In this document: one piece after another, positions 5,183 through 11,917 of the stretch
Layout of the letters: every line of letters starts with the position of its first letter
How positions within the stretch are numbered: the stretch's first letter is position 1
Assembly (NCBI GenBank): GCA_043763625.1
Contig: JAYULL010000066.1
Span: forward strand, 1 to 13,974
Length of the DNA stretch: 13,974 nt
Reading direction: 5' to 3'
Origin: Rubrolithibacter sp043763625
Lineage (GTDB): Bacteria; Bacteroidota; Bacteroidia; Sphingobacteriales; Sphingobacteriaceae
Program-made: the position numbers and the translations under genes
The notes under the pieces: model-generated
Told to the model about the DNA's origin: nothing
Databases searched by the model: none
What the model saw: only the letters and a program-made list of their open reading frames with translations

Positions 5183-8100
5183 ATGACGTATTCGGAATTA
5201 CAAGTTACAAGTAACTTCAGCTTTTTACGAGGCGCTTCGCACCCTGAAGAACTTGTTGAAAAAGCAGCTGCTTCGGGCTATACCAAGATCGCCATAACAG
5301 ACCGAAATTCTCTTGCCGGAATAGTACGAGCGCACGTAGCAGCCAAAGCAAAAGGCATTGGTTTTATTCCGGCCTGTCGACTCGATTTACTCGACGGGCC
5401 GAGCTTACTTGCCTATCCCGCCGATAAGAAAGCTTACCAAAGTCTTTCCGCCTTGCTTTCTGAAGGTAATTTAAGAGCCGAGAAAGGCGAATGCATTTTA
5501 TACAAGGCAGATGTTTTCCGGCATGCGGAACGAATGAAATTTATCGTTATTCCTCCCGAAAAGCTTAATCCAAATTTTGATTTCGAGGCGTCGTTTAAGG
5601 AAGATTTAAAAGAATATCGCGAAGCATTTGGCACTAATCTCTATCTGGCCGCTACTCGCTTTTATTTTGGTGATGATAATAAAAGACTTTTCCGACTCTC
5701 ACAACTTTCAAAGCAATTCTATATCCCGCTTGCCGCTGTTAACGATGTGTATTATCATATTCCCGTCCGACGGGAGCTTCAAGATATTTTAACTTGTGTT
5801 CGAGAGAAATGCACTATTTATACCGCAGGATTCAAGCTTCACGCGAATGCGGAAAGATATTTAAAGCCGATCGACGAGATAGAACGCTTGTTTATGCACT
5901 ACCCGGAAGCACTAGAAGGCACCGGACAAATCGCCGAAGCTTGCCGGTTTTCGTTAGATGAGTTGAAATATGTGTATCCGGAAGAGCTTACAACCGACGG
6001 CCGAACGCCGCAAGAAGAGCTGACTTATTTGGCGTGGAAAGGAGCAAAACAAATTTTCGGTGAGCCTTTGCCGGAAAAAGTGGTAAACAATATTAATCAC
6101 GAGCTGCGCTTTATAGAACAAAAGAACTATGCTTCGTATTTTCTTACCGTTCATGATATAGTCCGATTTGCACGAAGTCAGGATATTTTATGCCAAGGTA
6201 GAGGCTCGGCGGCTAATTCTACCATTTGTTACTGTTTAGGAATTACTTCTGTAGATCCAAATAAATTTGAGTTGCTTTTTGAGCGTTTTATTTCTTCTGC
6301 CCGCAACGAACCGCCGGATATTGACGTTGATTTTGAGCACGAACGCCGCGAAGAAGTTATTCAATACATCTACAATAAATACGGGCGAGACCGAGCCGCA
6401 ATTGTTGCCACCGTTACCCAAGAACGACAAAAAGGAGCAATCCGCGATGTGGGTAAGGCAATGGGACTTTCTATCGATACTATTAACAGGCTTTCAAGCT
6501 CAATTTGGGAATTTACCGATGAATGGTTTGAAGGAACGCGAATTGAAGAGCAAGGCCTAAGTCCGGATGACCCACAATTACTGAAAGTTCTTGATTTAAC
6601 CCGGCAATTAATGGGTTTCCCCAGACAGTTAGGACAACATACCGGCGGATTTGTAATTACACAAGGAAAACTTACCGACCTATGCCCTATTCTGAATGCC
6701 CGTATGGAAAATAGAACCAATATTGAGTGGAATAAGGATGATATAGATGCCCTAGGTTTTATGAAAGTAGATGTGCTGGGATTGGGAATGCTGACCTGTA
6801 TCCGCAAAGCATTTCATCTGGCAAACCGGCATTACAATCTTAATTTAACACTTGCCAATATTAAACAAGATGATCCGTTAGTTTACGAAATGATAAGCCG
6901 AGCAGACACAATAGGCGTTTTTCAGATCGAAAGTCGGGCACAACAAACCATGCTTCCGCGACTTAAGCCCAACTGTTTTTATGACTTAGTGATTGAAGTA
7001 GCCATCGTACGGCCGGGGCCCATACAAGGCGATATGGTGCATCCGTACCTTCGTAGAAGAAACAATGAAGAACCGGTAGAATATCCTTCTCCCGCATTAA
7101 AAAAAATCTTAGAACGAACACTTGGAGTTCCTCTTTTTCAGGAACAAGCCATGCAAATTGCCATTGATGCTGCCGGGTTTAGTCCTGCCGAAGCAGATGA
7201 ACTTCGACGCAGTATGGCTACTTTTAAGTTAAAAGGCATGGTTACCCGATTTGAAGAAAAGCTGATAAACGGATTACTTGCAAACGGTTACACAATAGAG
7301 TTCGCCAAACGAATTTTTAAGCAATTGGAAGGTTTCGGGAGTTACGGTTTCCCGGAAAGCCATGCAGCCAGTTTTGCGCTTTTGGTGTATGTTTCTTGTT
7401 GGCTTAAATGTTATTATCCTGACGTATTTGCTACAGCATTATTAAACAGTATGCCGATGGGCTTTTATCAGCCCGCACAAATTGTAATTGATGCCCGAAA
7501 ACACGGGGTAGAAGTACGGCCCGTAGATGTTAATTATTCTTTTTGGGATAACATGATGGAAGAAAAATCCGGCAACTATTATGCAATCCGCTTAGGTTTC
7601 CGGCAAGTTAAAGGCTTACGACAAGACGATATGGACGTACTGATTGCCGAACGAACAACAGCTTATAAAAACATTCCGGAATTACGAAATTCAGGCGTTC
7701 CACATGCTGCTTTAGAAAGATTGGCAGATGCCGATGCTTTCCGTTCTTTAGATTTAGATCGAAGAAGAGCTTTATGGGACGTTGCAGCATTACACGACAG
7801 GCCTGTTGCTTTATTTTTGGGACAAAAGACTGAAAGCGAAGCAGAAACACAAATAAAACTTCCTTTAATGAGTGAACCGGAACATGTCCTTCATGATTAT
7901 GCAACCACTTCCCTATCTCTGAAAGCACATCCTGTAAGTTTTGTTCGCGAGAAGCTTCAGCTACTGCACGTATTGTCGTCAAAAGAAATTACTACCGCTA
8001 AAGAAGGTAGTATTGTTAGAGCTTCAGGGCTGGTTTTGGTGCGTCAACGACCGGGAACCGCCGCCGGAGTCTGCTTTATTACCATTGAAGACGAAACCGG

Positions 8101-8380
8101 ATTTAGCAATCTGGTTATCTTTCAAAACCTTTTTGAAAAGTATCGCAAAGAAATTCTTCAAGCCCGATTGCTGATGGTAGAAGGGAAATTGCAGCGAGAA
8201 GGGGAAGTAATTCACGTTATAGTGCAACGCTGCTTCGATTTAACTAAGCTCTTGCGAGGATTAAGCAAACCGGAACCGGCTGAAAAAGAGAAAAATCCTT
8301 TCCCTGCAGAAAACAAACGAACTCAAATCCGGCAAACGGCAGAAAAAGAAGTATTTCCGGCAGCGAGGAATTTTAAATAG
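5183..8380 (+). CDS. dnaE2: Error-prone DNA polymerase DnaE2 (C-family alpha subunit)
   Basis: Catalytic polymerase of the mutasome, extending across DNA damage with reduced fidelity; it depends on ImuB for clamp access. Its 1065 residues are typical of DnaE2. The PHP domain covers roughly 1-270 and begins YSELQVTSNFSFLRGASHPE. Where active PHP domains have the first metal-binding His pair (H-x-H), this one has Gln7 and Thr9, so the PHP is probably not a working nuclease. The palm has GRGSAANS at about 340-347, the acidic motif PDIDVDF (378-384, Asp 379/381/383) and the third catalytic Asp in MKVDVLGLGML (Asp530). It continues with VRPGPIQGD, FQEQAMQIAI, and the helix-hairpin region. An OB-fold runs from about residue 942 to 1020 (GSIVRASGLVLVRQRPGTAAG, then CFITIEDETG). 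The last 40 or so residues are charged and look disordered. It is the last gene of the imuA-imuB-dnaE2 operon, with a hairpin 28 bases downstream. Confidence 0.96.
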   Translation: MTYSELQVTSNFSFLRGASHPEELVEKAAASGYTKIAITDRNSLAGIVRAHVAAKAKGIGFIPACRLDLLDGPSLLAYPADKKAYQSLSALLSEGNLRAEKGECILYKADVFRHAERMKFIVIPPEKLNPNFDFEASFKEDLKEYREAFGTNLYLAATRFYFGDDNKRLFRLSQLSKQFYIPLAAVNDVYYHIPVRRELQDILTCVREKCTIYTAGFKLHANAERYLKPIDEIERLFMHYPEALEGTGQIAEACRFSLDELKYVYPEELTTDGRTPQEELTYLAWKGAKQIFGEPLPEKVVNNINHELRFIEQKNYASYFLTVHDIVRFARSQDILCQGRGSAANSTICYCLGITSVDPNKFELLFERFISSARNEPPDIDVDFEHERREEVIQYIYNKYGRDRAAIVATVTQERQKGAIRDVGKAMGLSIDTINRLSSSIWEFTDEWFEGTRIEEQGLSPDDPQLLKVLDLTRQLMGFPRQLGQHTGGFVITQGKLTDLCPILNARMENRTNIEWNKDDIDALGFMKVDVLGLGMLTCIRKAFHLANRHYNLNLTLANIKQDDPLVYEMISRADTIGVFQIESRAQQTMLPRLKPNCFYDLVIEVAIVRPGPIQGDMVHPYLRRRNNEEPVEYPSPALKKILERTLGVPLFQEQAMQIAIDAAGFSPAEADELRRSMATFKLKGMVTRFEEKLINGLLANGYTIEFAKRIFKQLEGFGSYGFPESHAASFALLVYVSCWLKCYYPDVFATALLNSMPMGFYQPAQIVIDARKHGVEVRPVDVNYSFWDNMMEEKSGNYYAIRLGFRQVKGLRQDDMDVLIAERTTAYKNIPELRNSGVPHAALERLADADAFRSLDLDRRRALWDVAALHDRPVALFLGQKTESEAETQIKLPLMSEPEHVLHDYATTSLSLKAHPVSFVREKLQLLHVLSSKEITTAKEGSIVRASGLVLVRQRPGTAAGVCFITIEDETGFSNLVIFQNLFEKYRKEILQARLLMVEGKLQREGEVIHVIVQRCFDLTKLLRGLSKPEPAEKEKNPFPAENKRTQIRQTAEKEVFPAARNFK

Positions 8381-8407
8381 TTAATTTACCCTTGGGTATA
8401 ATCAGTA

Positions 8408-8438
8408 AAAGGCCTGCTGCAAAATTGCAGAGGCCTTT
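8408..8438. terminator. Hairpin terminator shared by the convergent operons
   Basis: AAAGGCCT (8408-8415) pairs with AGGCCTTT (8431-8438), and inside it CTGCA (8417-8421) pairs with TGCAG (8426-8430). The result is a 13-bp stem with one bulged G and loop AAAT. It lies 28 bases after the dnaE2 stop and 40 bases beyond the end of the oppositely directed OmpA gene. A run of four T follows on the minus strand and three on the plus strand, so it probably serves both, slightly better for the minus strand. Confidence 0.75.
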
Positions 8439-8477
8439 CCAAGTTTGCGGAACTTGCTTAAGAGTATCTTTCTTATC

Positions 8478-10955
8478 TTATTTAATCAATAAGAATTCCG
8501 TTCGCCTGTTTAATTGTTGTTGCTCATTAGTGCAATCATTGCTTTTGCACTCTTTAACTAAATTCGATTTTCCAAAGCCGGATGTGATAATCCTGCCGTC
8601 ATCAATTCCTTTAGCTTTAAGATATACTTTGACTGCCTCCGAACGTTGCATAGAAAGCTTTGAGTTGTAGGCTATTGAGCCTTTACTATCCGAATAAGAC
8701 GCTGCTTTTATTTTCCAATCAGGATGTGCTTTCAATGCAGCAGCTATGCTGTCGAGATTGTTGTAATAAATATTTTCTATTGTGTGGCTGTCAAAACCGT
8801 AATAAATATTCTCTATTCTATAAGTGCCATAATTAGCTTCTGAAGAATTTTCGGGAAGATTAATTTGCATTGAGTCGGCCGGCAAACCTGAAGATACAAG
8901 AGTGCTATCCTGTAGCTTAACTTTAAATTCTGTACGCCGGTTCAACTGTTGATCAGCTTCGGAGCAACTAATTCCGTCGGTACAATTATTAACCGCAGCG
9001 GTTTCACCGAAAGAAGCAGTTTTAATTTTAGAAATATCAACTCCTCTCCCTGCTAAATATGTTTTGACAGCGATGGAACGCTTATCCGTAATTTTTTGAT
9101 TATACTCTGAAGTTCCTCTACTATCCGCAAAAGAGCTTGCAACAATTTCAGCATTCGGATTTTTTACCATAAAATTTGCTAAATTATCCAATATCGGCTT
9201 CTCCTCTGTTCCGATTTGATGCTTATTGAACTCATAATAAATACTCCTGATCTTTAACTCTCGTAGTGGATTTATATTATCCGTTTTTGCAATAATTTGA
9301 CCCTCTTTAATGAGCTTCGCCAGGTCAATAGTTGATTCAATTGCTTCCCCGCCTGCAACATTAGTAGTATTTAAAGTAATAGTTTTAGGCCTGTATCCTT
9401 CTTTCAAAGCTTCTACTGAATACTGTTTGTTTCGCTGGAGAGACGCATAAAAATTTCCTACGGAATCACTGCTTACCGTATCAATTAAATTATCGGTTTT
9501 AACAACAATTCTTGCCCCTAAGATCCCTTCTTTTCCGGTTTTATTGTTCTCAAATACAAACCCTCGAAGTTTAACTTTTTTGGCATTGAAAGTAAATTTA
9601 TAAATGTCATCGTCGCCCAGTCGGTTAGAACTTATATAACCGGACATGCCGTTATTTTGCGTAATTATTCCGAAATCGTCTTTAGATGAATTTATGGGAT
9701 AACCAAGGTTTTTAGGCTTTTGAGCAGGGATTTTATCGTTTAGATTTACGTAAAACAAGTCCAAACCTCCTAATCCGGGCAATCCGGTAGAAGAAAAATA
9801 CAGCCGGTCGTCGCCTGACAAAAAAGGAAACATTTCGTTACCCGAGGTATTAACCCTTTCGCCCAGATTAACAGGTTTGCTCCACCCCGTTACTGATCGC
9901 GTGCAATAATATAAGTCGGTACCTCCACAACCGCCCGGCATATCCGAGATAAAATATAAAGTATTCCCGTCTTCCGACAGCGTCGGATGACCCATGGAAT
10001 AATCGTTACTGTTGTACTGAAAAGGCTCAATGCCGAACCATTGCCCGCCTGTATAATTAGCTGTATACAGCTTCAACCGATTAACACCGTCTTTGCCTTT
10101 TCCGCCGTTTCTGTTCATTATTGCCCAACTTTCTTTTTGAGCAAATGAAATAGGGCCGTCGTGGTATTTTGAATTCAAATCCTTGCTGAACATAGTTCCC
10201 GAAAGGCCTTTTTCGGATACAAATTCACTTATATTTCCTAAGGTTTTGCTGTCGCTACTTGAATTAGGCGTATCGTCCGGGTTTAAAATTCGAGTTTTAT
10301 TTTTTGCATTTTTTTCGTTTAAATCCGGATTAATGTTCTTTATTTCCGCGGTATCGTTAACAAAGTAAAAATCCGTAAACGGCGAGTTGTCCCACCCGAA
10401 AATGCGCTTACTTGTTGAACCCGGACTTCTATTGGAGACAAAAACCAAGCCTCGATTGAAAAAAGAAGGACTAAAATCAGCTCGCGAAGAGTTAATACTT
10501 ATATAACTAAGATCCCAATCGGTAGAATCGGCAAAAAGTCCGGTACCGGTATCATAAATTGAAGCGAAAGTTCTCCCTCGTTCGTCATTCGGATTAAGCT
10601 CGCAGTACTTTTTATACCATTTTGAAGCTTCTTTGTATTTGCCATTATTGGCCAAGACTTCTGCATAATTTAAAACAGCTTCGGCTTTTACGTTCGGGCT
10701 GCCGGAAAGCTTTGCGTACCAAACCTCTGCATCCGAATAATCTTTTATATTTCGGAAACAATTTGCAAGCTGTTCTATAGCATATTTATTCTCCCCGTTG
10801 TTTTCTGCAACCTTGAGATAATAGGGTATAGCATTTTTATACCGAAGCGAGTTGTAAAAAACATCGCCCCTCTTTAAATGCTTATTGTCGCTTTGCGAAA
10901 AACAAAGCGCAGGAATAAGACTTGCAGCGAACAGCAATTTCTTAAAATATTTCAT
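8478..10955 (-). CDS. PorE-like OmpA-family protein: TPR, propeller, CRD and two OmpA domains
   Basis: An 825-residue envelope protein. A Sec signal peptide (MKYFKKLLFAASLIPALCFS) is followed by a TPR segment at about 25-125 (GDVFYNSLRYKNAIPYYLK; YAEVLANNGKYKEASKWYKKY). PD40-type beta-propeller repeats span roughly 150-455, with motifs such as FSPSFFNRGLVFVSNR (161-176), HPTLSEDGNTLYFISD (323-338) and FPFLSGDDRLYFSSTG (376-391). A carboxypeptidase-regulatory-like domain follows at about 460-535 (KLRGFVFENNKTGKEGILGA). Two OmpA peptidoglycan-binding domains come next, at about 565-680 and 710-825. Each keeps the Asp/Arg pair that holds diaminopimelate, Asp611/Arg626 and Asp756/Arg771, both 15 apart as in E. 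coli OmpA, and each ends QLNRRTEF. The order TPR, propeller, CRD, OmpA is that of PorE of the T9SS, which anchors to peptidoglycan; the second OmpA domain is extra. It sits 18 bases after the PorP/SprF gene in one operon. The precise T9SS role is inferred from architecture and neighbours. Confidence 0.9.
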   Translation of the reverse strand: MKYFKKLLFAASLIPALCFSQSDNKHLKRGDVFYNSLRYKNAIPYYLKVAENNGENKYAIEQLANCFRNIKDYSDAEVWYAKLSGSPNVKAEAVLNYAEVLANNGKYKEASKWYKKYCELNPNDERGRTFASIYDTGTGLFADSTDWDLSYISINSSRADFSPSFFNRGLVFVSNRSPGSTSKRIFGWDNSPFTDFYFVNDTAEIKNINPDLNEKNAKNKTRILNPDDTPNSSSDSKTLGNISEFVSEKGLSGTMFSKDLNSKYHDGPISFAQKESWAIMNRNGGKGKDGVNRLKLYTANYTGGQWFGIEPFQYNSNDYSMGHPTLSEDGNTLYFISDMPGGCGGTDLYYCTRSVTGWSKPVNLGERVNTSGNEMFPFLSGDDRLYFSSTGLPGLGGLDLFYVNLNDKIPAQKPKNLGYPINSSKDDFGIITQNNGMSGYISSNRLGDDDIYKFTFNAKKVKLRGFVFENNKTGKEGILGARIVVKTDNLIDTVSSDSVGNFYASLQRNKQYSVEALKEGYRPKTITLNTTNVAGGEAIESTIDLAKLIKEGQIIAKTDNINPLRELKIRSIYYEFNKHQIGTEEKPILDNLANFMVKNPNAEIVASSFADSRGTSEYNQKITDKRSIAVKTYLAGRGVDISKIKTASFGETAAVNNCTDGISCSEADQQLNRRTEFKVKLQDSTLVSSGLPADSMQINLPENSSEANYGTYRIENIYYGFDSHTIENIYYNNLDSIAAALKAHPDWKIKAASYSDSKGSIAYNSKLSMQRSEAVKVYLKAKGIDDGRIITSGFGKSNLVKECKSNDCTNEQQQLNRRTEFLLIK

Positions 10956-10973
10956 TGAGAGCGTGTATAAATA

Positions 10974-11915
10974 TTAAAAGTATCGAGGTGCCAAAATTCG
11001 ATCTTCTTCAAAACCAAATTCGTACCTAAGCATTATTTCATGACTTCCCGAATTAAAATTTACTAATCTTGTTGTGTTTCTATCGTAGGAATAACCTATT
11101 CGAATTTGGGGATTAACCTGTACTTCGAACAGTGCCGCAACATCGGCCTTGTGCCGGTATTGAAATCCTACAGAAAAAACATCTTTAATCCATAAGTTGG
11201 AGTTTGCATCCACCTCAAGCGGTGCTCCTCTTACCCCTTTTACCAAAACCGAGGGCTTTAGTTTAAAATCATCGTTGATATCCAGAACAAAACCGGTTGT
11301 AAGAAACACATGCAAAAATTGTCTGGCCGCTAATCCGTTTGTTACTATCACCGAATTACTTTTCGTTAGCACATTATTCAACAAATGCGGAACACCTATT
11401 CCGAGATAGAATCTGTCGGTATTATAATATACGCCGGCACCGAAATTAGGTAGGTACATATTCAAGTCTTCTCGAAATGCCGGATCGTTTCCGCCGGGAG
11501 TTCCTTGGTTGGTTTCTACTAAAGTATAATTTGCCTTGAAGTTGGAAACTCCGCCTTGGATACCGAAAGCTAAAGTGGATTCATCCATACGAATTCGAAA
11601 GGCGTAACTGGCAAAGGCTCCTGTAGTTTGTGTTATTCCGATTTTATCGTTAAAAATTTGGAGTCCTAGTCCTACTTTTTTATTAGGCAAGGATGTATCG
11701 AAAGACAAGGTTTGAGTTTCCGGCGCTCCTTGCATGCCTACCCACTGGCTTCTGTACAAACCTGTTACGCTTAACACATTGCGGCTTCCGGCGTATGCGG
11801 GATTTATGGCCAAAGTATTAAACATGTATTGGGTGTACATAGGATCTTGTTGTGCAAAAGCTCCTCCGGAAATACACATCAGCAATAATTTAATTCGTAA
11901 TCTTTTACCAATCAT
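10974..11915 (-). CDS. PorP/SprF-family type IX secretion outer-membrane protein
   Basis: A 313-residue outer-membrane beta-barrel of the PorP/SprF family. The signal peptide runs to about residue 21 (GGAFA, then QQ). The mature protein opens with the family hallmark DPMYTQYMFNTLAINPAYAG (24-43). Glycine- and aromatic-rich alternating strands follow, for example KVGLGLQIFNDKIG, TLAFGIQGGVSNF and NFGAGVYYN. It ends with an amphipathic strand (HEIMLRYEFGFE) and an aromatic C-terminal residue (Phe). In flavobacteria SprF is needed to secrete or hold the adhesin SprB, and members of this family are commonly encoded beside proteins with a type B sorting domain. Here the gene begins 2 bases after the stop of exactly such an adhesin, which makes it the likely dedicated partner. 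ATG at 11915 is the natural start. Several paralogues per genome are usual, so I give no symbol. Confidence 0.94.
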   Translation of the reverse strand: MIGKRLRIKLLLMCISGGAFAQQDPMYTQYMFNTLAINPAYAGSRNVLSVTGLYRSQWVGMQGAPETQTLSFDTSLPNKKVGLGLQIFNDKIGITQTTGAFASYAFRIRMDESTLAFGIQGGVSNFKANYTLVETNQGTPGGNDPAFREDLNMYLPNFGAGVYYNTDRFYLGIGVPHLLNNVLTKSNSVIVTNGLAARQFLHVFLTTGFVLDINDDFKLKPSVLVKGVRGAPLEVDANSNLWIKDVFSVGFQYRHKADVAALFEVQVNPQIRIGYSYDRNTTRLVNFNSGSHEIMLRYEFGFEEDRILAPRYF

Positions 11916-11917
11916 TA

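Noticed and set aside
6370..6807. 145-residue minus-strand frame within dnaE2
   Set aside because: It is antisense to the conserved polymerase palm motifs, so its openness follows from the coding strand.
8392..8670. Possible 92-residue plus-strand protein overlapping the end of the OmpA gene
   Set aside because: It spans the terminator hairpin and the antisense of a conserved OmpA domain, and its sequence resembles no protein.
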